A stretch of 40,057 nucleotides of DNA from an uncultured Flavobacterium sp. GTDB lineage: Bacteria; Bacteroidota; Bacteroidia; Flavobacteriales; Flavobacteriaceae. The translations under genes and the position numbers were made by a program. Every line of letters begins with the position of its first letter. Positions within the stretch are counted from its first letter, which is position 1. The notes under the pieces were generated by a model that was given only the letters and a program-made list of their open reading frames with translations, was not told the DNA's origin and made no database searches. The stretch covers positions 1-40,057 of the forward strand of contig CANQRD010000012.1 of NCBI GenBank assembly GCA_947626185.1, given 5' to 3'. This document shows, piece after piece, positions 1 to 7,748 of the stretch.

Positions 1-160
1 ATTATTTTTATAAGCGTTGTATTTTGATTATTTTTTTTTGAATTACCTATAGATTGATTTAATCAAATTACAGAGAGTTATTTTATTTAGGATAAAAAAG
101 GATTTTGAATACTGCCGCTTTATTTAAAAAAATTATTATTTTTATAGGCGTTGTATTTTG
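1..160 (+). repeat. Imperfect 26-nt direct repeat pair
   Basis: Bases 1-26 and 135-160 match at 25 of 26 positions; the difference is A versus G at the 13th base. The shared core contains GCGTTGTATTTTG. The copies are 134 nt apart start to start, in otherwise unremarkable AT-rich DNA. The first copy touches the window edge, so the true repeat may be longer. Function unknown. Confidence 0.6.
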
Positions 161-425
161 TTTTAATAAAAATAAAGTTCTTAGATTATTAATCAAAAGA
201 GGCTATGAATTAAAAGCTTAATTGATTTATTGAAATAGACTATAGTGTAGTTTGATTATTTTTTTGGACCATCTTGTTATATCCCTCTAATTTATCATCA
301 GAGATTTAATTCTATATTTTCAATATTTGCCAAAATATTTTTTTAGATTTGTAATATTCTAAGCATACATTAATCTTTTTGAACCGCCTATATTTTACGT
401 ATTTAAGTTTGGATTTTATTTATTT

Positions 426-443
426 CTAAATACGCTAAATACG
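426..443 (+). repeat. Tandem 9-bp repeat with nearby inverted copy
   Basis: CTAAATACG occurs twice back to back (426-434, 435-443). The inverted 8-mer CGTATTTA lies at 398-405. The cluster sits about 80-130 bp upstream of the ybeY -7 element, so it could be a regulator-binding array, but no known site is recognised. Confidence 0.45.
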
Positions 444-524
444 CTGCACCATTTTACTTTAAAAAATCTATTTTGTGAGTTAATCTTTTTCAAATTCAGG
501 TTCTTACATAAATTATTTTCATTG

Positions 525-532
525 TACCTTTG
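525..532 (+). promoter_or_regulatory. Promoter -7 element of ybeY-mnmG
   Basis: TACCTTTG is a perfect match to the Bacteroidota TAnnTTTG element, 17 nt before the ybeY ATG. No clear TTTG -33 element is visible. Confidence 0.65.
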
Positions 533-549
533 TACAAATTATTTTTTGT

Positions 550-969
550 ATGATAACATTTAATTATGAAATCGACTTTTCATTGTCCGATGAGGAAGTT
601 TATGAAAATTGGATTGAATCGATTATTAACTCAGAGGGTTTTACGGTAGGTGATATAAATTATATTTTTTGTAATGACGAATATTTACATGAAATTAACC
701 TGAAATATTTAGATCACGATACTTTAACTGATATTATTAGTTTTGATTATACTGAAAATCAAACAGTTAGTGGAGATATTTTTATTAGTTTGGATAGAGT
801 TAAAGAAAATGCAGATGAATTTAACCAATCTTTAGATACAGAATTATTGCGTGTAATGTCTCATGGTATTCTTCATTATTGTGGATATAAAGATAATACG
901 GATGCTGAAGAAGCTTTAATGCGTTCAAAAGAGGAAGAAAAAATTAAAATGTTCCACGTGGAACAATAA
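550..969 (+). CDS. ybeY: Endoribonuclease YbeY (16S rRNA maturation)
   Basis: 139 residues, the usual size for YbeY (UPF0054), a metal-dependent endoribonuclease of 16S rRNA 3'-end maturation and ribosome quality control. The signature HGxLHxxGY is present with H105 and H109. The third canonical metal ligand (His in GYDH) is replaced: the sequence reads GYKD, putting Asp at position 115. The ATG at 550 follows a TACCTTTG promoter element by 17 nt. mnmG starts 21 nt downstream, so the two are probably cotranscribed. The last six codons (MFHVEQ) lie largely within a 16-bp parS-like palindrome, so this tail is shaped by a DNA site. Identification is firm. Confidence 0.95.
   Translation: MITFNYEIDFSLSDEEVYENWIESIINSEGFTVGDINYIFCNDEYLHEINLKYLDHDTLTDIISFDYTENQTVSGDIFISLDRVKENADEFNQSLDTELLRVMSHGILHYCGYKDNTDAEEALMRSKEEEKIKMFHVEQ
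950..965. promoter_or_regulatory. parS: parS-like ParB-binding site inside ybeY
   Basis: TGTTCCACGTGGAACA is a perfect 16-bp palindrome and fits the broadly conserved parS consensus TGTTnCACGTGnAACA bound by ParB/Spo0J; its inner 14 bp equal the parS form known from Pseudomonas. It lies in the 3' end of ybeY and encodes most of the MFHVEQ tail. An identical copy is at 2900-2915. Binding is inferred from sequence only. Confidence 0.8.
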
Positions 970-990
970 AAAAACTAAAATTCTATAAGA

Positions 991-2868
991 ATGAGTATTT
1001 TTCAAGATATTTATGATGTCGTTGTTGTAGGAGGAGGTCATGCTGGTTCTGAAGCAGCTGCTGCTGCTGCAAATATGGGATCTAAGACATTGCTGATTAC
1101 CATGAGTTTACAAAATATTGCTCAAATGTCATGTAATCCAGCTATGGGTGGAATAGCTAAAGGACAGATTGTACGTGAAATAGATGCTTTAGGCGGTTAT
1201 TCAGGAATAGTTTCTGATCAAACAGCTATTCAATTTAAAATGCTAAATAAATCAAAAGGTCCTGCTATGTGGTCGCCACGAGTACAGTCAGATCGTATGC
1301 GTTTTTCTGAAACATGGCGTTTAATGTTGGAAGGAACACCTAATTTAGATTTTTATCAAGATATGGTAAAGTCGGTTATTGTTAAAAATAATAAGATTGA
1401 AGGAGTTGTTACTAGTTTAGGCTTAACGATAAAAGCGAAGAGTGTTATTCTTACCAATGGTACTTTTTTGAATGGTTTAATTCATATTGGTGAAAAGCAA
1501 TTCGGAGGAGGTAGAGCAGGAGAGGGGGCAGCCTTTGGTATTACAGAAGATTTAATTCAACTAGGTTTTACTTCAGGAAGGATGAAAACAGGTACACCAC
1601 CACGCGTTGATGGACGCTCTTTAGATTATTCAAAAATGGAAGTCCAAGGTGGAGATGTTAATCCTGCTAAGTTTTCTTATTTGGATGTTACTTCACCTTT
1701 AAAGCAGCAAAGAGATTGTTTTATGACTTATACATCTCCTGAAGTACACGATTTATTACGTGAAGGTTTTGATCGCTCTCCGATGTTTACAGGTAGAATT
1801 AAGAGTTTAGGTCCTCGTTATTGTCCATCAATTGAAGATAAAATTAATCGTTTTGCTGATAAAGAAAGACATCAAATTTTTGTTGAACCTGAAGGATGGA
1901 ACACTTGTGAAATTTACGTAAATGGGTTTTCAACTTCACTTCCTGAAGAAATCCAGTTCAAAGCATTGCGTGCTGTTACTGGATTTGAGAATGCAAAAAT
2001 ATTTAGACCAGGATATGCAATTGAATATGATTACTTTCCACCAACACAATTAAAGCATACTTTAGAAACTAAATTAGTAGATGGTTTATACTTCGCTGGA
2101 CAGATTAATGGAACAACTGGATATGAAGAAGCTGCAGCTCAAGGGTTGATGGCAGGTATGAATGCTCATCTAAAAATTAATGAAAAGGAGCCTGTTATTT
2201 TGCGTAGAGATGAAGCTTATATTGGTGTTTTGATTGATGATTTGATTACCAAAGGTACGGATGAACCTTATAGAATGTTTACTTCTAGAGCTGAATATCG
2301 TACATTATTAAGACAAGATAATGCAGATTTTAGACTTACTCCATTATCATATTCTGTTGGTTTAGCCAGTGAGGAACGAATGAAAAGAATGGAATATAAG
2401 CGCAATGAATCTGAAAAATTTGTTGAATTTTTCAAAGAAACAAGTGTGCGTTTAGAGGAAGCAAATCCAATTTTGGAAGCAAAAGGATCATCTTTAATGA
2501 GCCAGCCAGATAAGATGTTTAAGGTGTTTTCTAGACCGCAAATTGAGCTGGATGATATTTTAAAATTTAAAAAAGTTGAGGAATATATTGAACAAAATAA
2601 GATTGACCAAGAGGTCATTGAGCAAGCAGAAATTCAAGTAAAATACTCAGGTTATATTGAAAAGGAAAAGAACAATGCCGATAAGTTAACTAGGTTAGAA
2701 GATATCAAAATACCAGAAAATTTTGATTACGACAAGATCGTTTCTTTGTCTTTTGAATCAAGAGAAAAGTTTAAAAAAATAAGACCTATTACCATTTCTC
2801 AAGCTTCAAGAATATCTGGTGTAACACCAACAGATATATCAATATTACTTATTCATATGGGAAGATAA
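991..2868 (+). CDS. mnmG: tRNA uridine-5-carboxymethylaminomethyl modification enzyme MnmG (GidA)
   Basis: 625 residues, full length for MnmG, the FAD-dependent subunit that with MnmE installs the cmnm5 group on wobble U34 of certain tRNAs in the cytoplasm. The N-terminal dinucleotide-binding motif GGGHAG is at residues 14-19 after a hydrophobic VVVV strand. The family block CNPAMGGIAKG follows, and the C-terminal helical domain is complete to the GVTPTDISILL segment. It follows ybeY by 21 nt and probably shares its promoter. Two identical parS-like sites lie on either side, one in the ybeY 3' end and one just after the mnmG stop. mnmG is often near the origin, which fits these sites. Confidence 0.97.
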   Translation: MSIFQDIYDVVVVGGGHAGSEAAAAAANMGSKTLLITMSLQNIAQMSCNPAMGGIAKGQIVREIDALGGYSGIVSDQTAIQFKMLNKSKGPAMWSPRVQSDRMRFSETWRLMLEGTPNLDFYQDMVKSVIVKNNKIEGVVTSLGLTIKAKSVILTNGTFLNGLIHIGEKQFGGGRAGEGAAFGITEDLIQLGFTSGRMKTGTPPRVDGRSLDYSKMEVQGGDVNPAKFSYLDVTSPLKQQRDCFMTYTSPEVHDLLREGFDRSPMFTGRIKSLGPRYCPSIEDKINRFADKERHQIFVEPEGWNTCEIYVNGFSTSLPEEIQFKALRAVTGFENAKIFRPGYAIEYDYFPPTQLKHTLETKLVDGLYFAGQINGTTGYEEAAAQGLMAGMNAHLKINEKEPVILRRDEAYIGVLIDDLITKGTDEPYRMFTSRAEYRTLLRQDNADFRLTPLSYSVGLASEERMKRMEYKRNESEKFVEFFKETSVRLEEANPILEAKGSSLMSQPDKMFKVFSRPQIELDDILKFKKVEEYIEQNKIDQEVIEQAEIQVKYSGYIEKEKNNADKLTRLEDIKIPENFDYDKIVSLSFESREKFKKIRPITISQASRISGVTPTDISILLIHMGR

Positions 2869-2890
2869 TAATAGTATTAAAACGAATTGT

Positions 2891-2924
2891 AAACAGGAAT
2901 GTTCCACGTGGAACATTCCTGTTT
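2891..2924 (+). terminator. 34-bp perfect palindrome, probable mnmG terminator
   Basis: The arms 2891-2907 and 2908-2924 are exact reverse complements with no spacer, followed by a T-rich run (TTGTTTTT). It begins 22 nt after the mnmG stop, as expected for an intrinsic terminator. The central 16 bp (2900-2915) are the second parS-like site, so one element may end transcription and load ParB. Confidence 0.65.
2900..2915. promoter_or_regulatory. parS: parS-like ParB-binding site downstream of mnmG
   Basis: TGTTCCACGTGGAACA, identical to the copy at 950-965 and 1,950 bp from it. It forms the core of a longer 34-bp palindrome. Assignment rests on the match to the conserved parS consensus; no parA or parB gene is in the window. 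Confidence 0.8.
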
Positions 2925-3548
2925 TTGTTTTTAATAGAGGGTTTATTAGATATAATTTCAGCTTTAACCAACTAATGCTATCTTGCTAATATATAAGCGT
3001 AAACAAAAACTATTAAAGTCTATAATTGTGTTTTTCGTCATGGGCAGTAACTATTAATTAACTGGTATAAGCTAAAGTTTCACTTTAATAAAATAGTTTA
3101 TTCATTTTATAGATAGAATAGAAGATGTATGTTGAATAGATAGTATCGGTAAATAATTTATAAGGTGAAATTCAACCTAAAAAAAGGATTTAAATAAAAG
3201 ATAGTTTATTCAAAAGATAGTTTTATTGAGTCAAATTATATAAAAAAAATCAGCGTTTTAAACAATAGGTTTTAAAAGATTTGTTAGATGTAATTTATAT
3301 AAAAAGTGACTATTTTATTATCGAATCTATTTTCTTTTATTTAAAAGTAAATCATAAGATTTGAAAAAAAAATAGTTTTTAAAATAAGAGATATTAAATC
3401 TAATATATTGAAATGAGAAAGTGATTTTATAAAAAATGATTATCAAAATAGACAAACAATTAAAAATAAAACTATAATTAAAGTTGCTTTTTTCTATGAT
3501 ATTTTTTTATAAATGAAAAAGTAATTTTTTAAGCAAAACTAAAAAGAC
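2925..3548. other. Long AT-rich gene-free interval between mnmG and the methyltransferase
   Basis: Over 600 bp with many stops in every frame and no recognisable gene, tRNA or structured RNA. A short near-repeat of AAAAGATAGTTTATT occurs around 3196-3226. The methyltransferase promoter is at the right end. Its position beside a parS-like site could make it part of a ParB-covered zone, which is speculation. Confidence 0.5.
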
Positions 3549-3556
3549 TACTTTTG
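3549..3556 (+). promoter_or_regulatory. Promoter -7 element of the methyltransferase
   Basis: TACTTTTG is a perfect TAnnTTTG match. It overlaps an in-frame TTG at 3554, which therefore cannot be the translation start; the first ATG is at 3620. Confidence 0.6.
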
Positions 3557-3619
3557 ATAAAGCATAGAAAAAGATTTATTTCTAAAAAGAGAGGATTAGA
3601 TTTTTTAAAGCGAAAAAAA

Positions 3620-4477
3620 ATGATGAATTTTAGTAAAGACAAAAAAAAATTAGAGGTAAAAGATTTTACAGTTTCAAATGAAGTTTTTTCGTTGTTCTAT
3701 AATGAAGAATATAATTTATTAATAACAGATCCTTTTCCAGACGAATCAAAAATTGGTGATTATTATAAAAGTGAAAATTATATTTCTCATACAGATGGTA
3801 AACGTAATTTGTTTGAACGTATTTATCAGGCAGTAAAAAAAATTGCCTTAAAAAATAAAATTGATTTACTTTTTAATCAAACAAAATTTATTGGATCAGT
3901 TTTAGATATTGGATGTGGAACAGGAGATTTTTTGTTAGAAGCAAAAAATAAAGGATGGACAGTTTCTGGTTTTGAACCAAATGAAGATGCAAAAAAATTA
4001 GCAGCGAATAAAAACATTATCATGTATAATTCTCTAGCAGATTTAGCAGATGAAAGTTTTGATGCAATTACACTTTGGCATGTTCTAGAACACATTCCAA
4101 ATTTGGAAGAGCAGATTTTAGAATTCAGAAGATTGTTAAAACCAAATGGAAAATTAATTGTAGCTGTTCCTAATTTTCGTTCATTTGATGCTAAATATTA
4201 TAAAGAGTTTTGGGCTGCTTATGATGTTCCTCGTCATCTTTGGCATTTTTCTAAAGAGTCAATAGAAAAAATATTTTCAAACTTTTCTTTTTCATTGGAT
4301 GATTTGCAACCTATGTTGTTTGATAGTTTTTATGTTTCTTTATTATCTGAGCAATATAAAACAGGAAAGCGAAACTGGTTAAAAGCTTTTTCAATAGGTT
4401 TACGCTCAAATGTGGAGGCAAGACGTTCTATGGAATATTCTTCTTTAATTTTTTGTCTAACTAAGCAAGAAATGTAG
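3620..4477 (+). CDS. Class I SAM-dependent methyltransferase
   Basis: 285 residues from the ATG at 3620 (a second ATG follows at 3623). An earlier in-frame TTG at 3554 lies inside a promoter element and is rejected. The Rossmann SAM-binding motif I, VLDIGCGTGD, is at residues 94-103, followed by an acidic strand end (GFEPN) and the later motif WHVLEHIP. The N-terminal part (EVKDFTVSNEVFSLFYNEEYNLL) resembles the lead-in of the Bacteroidota methyltransferases commonly found after mnmG. The C-terminal part carries a hydrophobic segment near FDSFYVSLL. The substrate cannot be deduced; small molecule, lipid or protein are all possible. It appears to be transcribed on its own, since the ompH gene begins 249 nt later. 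Confidence 0.8.
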   Translation: MMNFSKDKKKLEVKDFTVSNEVFSLFYNEEYNLLITDPFPDESKIGDYYKSENYISHTDGKRNLFERIYQAVKKIALKNKIDLLFNQTKFIGSVLDIGCGTGDFLLEAKNKGWTVSGFEPNEDAKKLAANKNIIMYNSLADLADESFDAITLWHVLEHIPNLEEQILEFRRLLKPNGKLIVAVPNFRSFDAKYYKEFWAAYDVPRHLWHFSKESIEKIFSNFSFSLDDLQPMLFDSFYVSLLSEQYKTGKRNWLKAFSIGLRSNVEARRSMEYSSLIFCLTKQEM

Positions 4478-4726
4478 TTTTTTAATCAAAAAATGATAAA
4501 AACCCCTATTTAGCTGTTTTAAAGCGTTATTTATCTATAGAGTATATAACGTTGTTCTAATTTTTTAAAAACGCTTAAAATAGCTTTTAAAAGAGTCTTT
4601 AATAATAACTATTTATTATAATTTAATTATAAAGTATAGATTTTTATTATTTTTGAATATACTACAATTATTTTAGTTAAGAATAAAAGTTTTTTTTAAT
4701 TTTACCCCATTCATAAAAAATAAATA

Positions 4727-5320
4727 ATGAAAAAAGGAATTTTCGTATTAGGATTAGCTGGCTTGTTATTATCTTGTGGAAATAACAATAGTGCTACGAA
4801 CGCTGATACAGTGTTTAAAACTGCTTATATAGATTCTTCTAAATTAATGACAGAATATCAAGAAGTAAAAGATATTGAATCAAAATATAAAATTAAGTCA
4901 GAAGAAAAGGGAAAGCAATTTGAAAGTGAAATTGCAAAATTCCAACAAGATGTTCAAAGCTTCCAAGCTAATGCAGCTCAAAAGGGGCAAGAATGGGCGC
5001 AACAAAAAAGCGCTGAATTACAAAAAAGAGAGCAACAATTGCAAATGAAGCAACAAGCATTGTTTCAAGAGTTACAATCAGAAAGTGCTACTGAAATGGA
5101 TTCTTTAGTAAAAAAAGTAAAAGGCTTTATTTCTGATTACGCTAAAAAAAATAATTTAGATTATGTATTTAATACAGAAGAGGCTTCAACTGTAATTTAT
5201 GCTAAAGATCAATACAACATTACTGAAGAAATCATTAAAGAATTAAATGCTAAGTATTCAGGAAAAACTGCTGCAACAAATATAGACAGTGAAAAAACAA
5301 CTGAAAAAGAAGAAAAATAA
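4727..5320 (+). CDS. OmpH/Skp-family periplasmic chaperone, predicted lipoprotein
   Basis: 197 residues. The N-terminus has a lysine-rich start, a hydrophobic stretch and the lipobox LLSC with the acylated cysteine at position 17, so it is probably a lipoprotein. After a short Asn/Ser/Ala linker come the OmpH-family opening (KTAYIDSSKLMTEY), a long Gln/Glu/Lys/Ala-rich coiled coil (about residues 50-130) and the family-typical end (KKNLDYVFNTEEASTVIYAKDQYNITEEIIKELN). Skp-like proteins hold outer-membrane proteins in the periplasm; the lipid anchor and charged C-terminal tail are common in Bacteroidota members. A strong terminator follows, so it is likely monocistronic. Confidence 0.88.
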   Translation: MKKGIFVLGLAGLLLSCGNNNSATNADTVFKTAYIDSSKLMTEYQEVKDIESKYKIKSEEKGKQFESEIAKFQQDVQSFQANAAQKGQEWAQQKSAELQKREQQLQMKQQALFQELQSESATEMDSLVKKVKGFISDYAKKNNLDYVFNTEEASTVIYAKDQYNITEEIIKELNAKYSGKTAATNIDSEKTTEKEEK

Positions 5321-5344
5321 TTTTTCTTTATTTATAAAAATTAT

Positions 5345-5378
5345 ATAGCCCTAGGAAAAAACTTAGGGCTATTTTTTT
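5345..5378 (+). terminator. Intrinsic terminator after the OmpH-like gene
   Basis: Arms ATAGCCCTA (5345-5353) and TAGGGCTAT (5364-5372) form a 9-bp stem with a 10-nt loop, followed by seven Ts. It starts 25 nt after the stop codon. Confidence 0.85.
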
Positions 5379-5410
5379 ATCTTTTTAATAGTTTATAATC
5401 TTAAGAAAAA

Positions 5411-7690
5411 ATGAATCAATTTTCAGAAGAAGCAAAGTACGTTTTACAGTTTATAAATGAAACGAATCAATCTATTTTTCTTACAGGAAAGGCGGGTACT
5501 GGAAAAACTACTTTACTGAAAGAAATTGTAAGTAATACCCATAAAAATACTGTAATTGTTGCACCAACCGGAATTGCAGCATTAAATGCTGGTGGTGTTA
5601 CCATTCATTCATTTTTTCAATTTCCGATTGCTGGTTTTATACCAGATATTAATAATCCACCTTTGTTTAATGAATATACAAAGTTCGAAAATAGAATTTC
5701 TATCAAGAAACATTTTCGAATGAACAATATTCGTCGTTCGTTATTTAGAAACTTAGAGCTTTTAATTATCGACGAAGTAAGTATGCTTCGCGCAGATGTT
5801 TTGGATGCAATGGATTTTATGTTGCAAACTATTCGCAGAAATAATAAACCATTTGGAGGCGTTCAGGTACTTTTTATTGGCGATTTGCTACAATTGCCGC
5901 CAGTTGTAAAAAATGATGAATGGGAGATCTTAAAACGCTATTATGATGGCATTTTCTTTTTTCATTCCATAGTAGTTAGAGATAATCCGCCTTTGTACAT
6001 TGAGTTAGATAAAGTTTATCGTCAATCAGACGGAGAATTTATTCAGATATTAAATAATTTGCGCAATAATAGCGTTACAACGACAGACTTACAAATCTTA
6101 AATCAATATGTAGATCCAAGTTTTCATCAAAAAAATAAAGAAGGATATATTACACTTACTACACACAATGCTATTGCTGATAAAATAAATGCAGAAGCTT
6201 TAGAAGCTATTAAAAGCAAAGAATACACTTATCAAGCTGAAATTGTTGGCGATTTTCCAATGTCTATTTATCCTATAGAAAATCAATTGAATTTAAAAGT
6301 TGGTGCACAAGTAATTTTTATAAAAAATGATTTGTCATTTGAAAAGAAATATTACAACGGAAAAATGGGAATCATCAGCAAATTGAGTAATAACGAAGTT
6401 TTTGTTCGATTTGAAGATGAAAATAAAGTTATTGAAGTTGACCGATATGAATGGCAAAATATAAAATACAAAGTAAACCCAAATTCTAAAGAAATAGAAG
6501 AGGAGGTATTGGGTACGTTTACACATTATCCATTAAAACTTGCTTGGGCAATTACAGTGCATAAAAGCCAAGGATTAACATTTGAAAAAGCTGTTTTAGA
6601 CGTTTCTCGTGTGTTTTTACCTGGTCAGGCTTATGTTGCATTATCTCGTCTAAAATCATTAAAAGGATTAGTGCTTTTATCGCCAATTCAAATGAATGGT
6701 TTAAGCAATGATTATGATGTGATGCAATACGCCAAAAACAAGGCTTCAAAAGAAATTTTAGCAATAGAAATAGAAAATCAAACGCAGTTGTTTTTGCAAG
6801 AACAGTTAATTCAGGCTTTTAACTGGAGTAGTGTTTATCAAAATTGGCGCAATCATTTATATACTTATGCAGATGAAGCTGAACGAAGTAAAAAACAAGC
6901 TTATAAATTATGGTCAACTAAAGTGGTACAAACTTTTGAAGAGTTAATCTTGCATAGCAATAAATTTATTCATCAACTCAACTATTTATTTTCCCAGCCA
7001 AATGTAGATTTAAAGTTTGTACAAGAACGATTAAATAAGGCCTATGATTATTTTTTTCCAAAACTAGATCATATTGTTTTTGAACTGTTGTTTACCATGG
7101 CACAAGTACGTGGTCAAAAGCAAATGAAAACGTTTTTTAATGAGTTAGAAGAGCTGGAAGATCAAACAATAAAAATGGTGTTAGATCTTAAAAAAGTAAA
7201 GAAAATAACTCAACTTATTATTGATAAAAAAAGCGTTACGAAAGATAGTTTAAAAAGTTTGGAAGTTGGTGAATATCGCATTAATCATTTGGTGAATATT
7301 TCTAATTTACTAAAAACAGAGCGATTAGATTTAAATCAGGATAATGATATTGTAAAATTGTTAGGCAGAGAAAAAAAGAAAGAATCAAAGAAAAATACTG
7401 TTGTAATTACTTTTGAACTTTGGCAGCAAGGAATGAGAATTGAGGCTATTGCCAACGAAAGAAAACTAACTTCAACAACTATTTTCTCACATTTGGCTAA
7501 ATTAATTAATGATAATAAGATAAAGATAGAAGAAGTGCTTGAATTTGATAAAATAGAGCGATTAGAAACGCTTTTTACTAATAACCAAGGTAAGTCACTA
7601 TCTGAATTAAAAAATATCTCTAATGACGAATTTTCATGGGAAGAACTTAAATTGTTTCAACGCGTAAAAGAAAATAACGATGAAGATTAA
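5411..7690 (+). CDS. PIF1/RecD-like superfamily 1 DNA helicase with C-terminal HTH
   Basis: 759 residues. The Walker A motif GKAGTGKTT is at residues 26-34 and the Walker B motif IIDEVSML around D121-E122. The C-terminal SF1B motifs are HKSQGLTF (from H384) and YVALSRLKSLKG, typical of PIF1/RecD-like helicases that move 5' to 3' on single-stranded DNA. A helical linker follows (about 450-640). A segment at roughly 660-725 (FELWQQGMRIEAIANERKLT) resembles the helix-turn-helix domain (HTH_40) seen in RecQ-type and other helicases. Likely role: replication or repair in the cytoplasm; the exact substrate is unknown. It is separated from the OmpH-like gene by a terminator and convergent with marC. 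Confidence 0.85.
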   Translation: MNQFSEEAKYVLQFINETNQSIFLTGKAGTGKTTLLKEIVSNTHKNTVIVAPTGIAALNAGGVTIHSFFQFPIAGFIPDINNPPLFNEYTKFENRISIKKHFRMNNIRRSLFRNLELLIIDEVSMLRADVLDAMDFMLQTIRRNNKPFGGVQVLFIGDLLQLPPVVKNDEWEILKRYYDGIFFFHSIVVRDNPPLYIELDKVYRQSDGEFIQILNNLRNNSVTTTDLQILNQYVDPSFHQKNKEGYITLTTHNAIADKINAEALEAIKSKEYTYQAEIVGDFPMSIYPIENQLNLKVGAQVIFIKNDLSFEKKYYNGKMGIISKLSNNEVFVRFEDENKVIEVDRYEWQNIKYKVNPNSKEIEEEVLGTFTHYPLKLAWAITVHKSQGLTFEKAVLDVSRVFLPGQAYVALSRLKSLKGLVLLSPIQMNGLSNDYDVMQYAKNKASKEILAIEIENQTQLFLQEQLIQAFNWSSVYQNWRNHLYTYADEAERSKKQAYKLWSTKVVQTFEELILHSNKFIHQLNYLFSQPNVDLKFVQERLNKAYDYFFPKLDHIVFELLFTMAQVRGQKQMKTFFNELEELEDQTIKMVLDLKKVKKITQLIIDKKSVTKDSLKSLEVGEYRINHLVNISNLLKTERLDLNQDNDIVKLLGREKKKESKKNTVVITFELWQQGMRIEAIANERKLTSTTIFSHLAKLINDNKIKIEEVLEFDKIERLETLFTNNQGKSLSELKNISNDEFSWEELKLFQRVKENNDED

Positions 7691-7748
7691 TTAGCATATT
7701 TTGATTGTTTTTGTTGTATTTTAAAACGAGTTTCAATACAAGGAGAAT

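Larger units (their letters stand above)
1..524. other. AT-rich gene-free region upstream of ybeY
   Basis: No convincing coding frame, tRNA or terminator is visible. It holds a 26-nt direct repeat (1-26 and 135-160) and a 9-bp tandem repeat at 426-443, listed separately. The right end leads into the ybeY promoter at 525. An upstream gene may end to the left of the window. Confidence 0.6.

Noticed and set aside
4511..4590. Imperfect inverted repeat after the methyltransferase gene
   Set aside because: Arms are interrupted and far apart (about 45 nt) with no clear T-tract; too weak to call a terminator.
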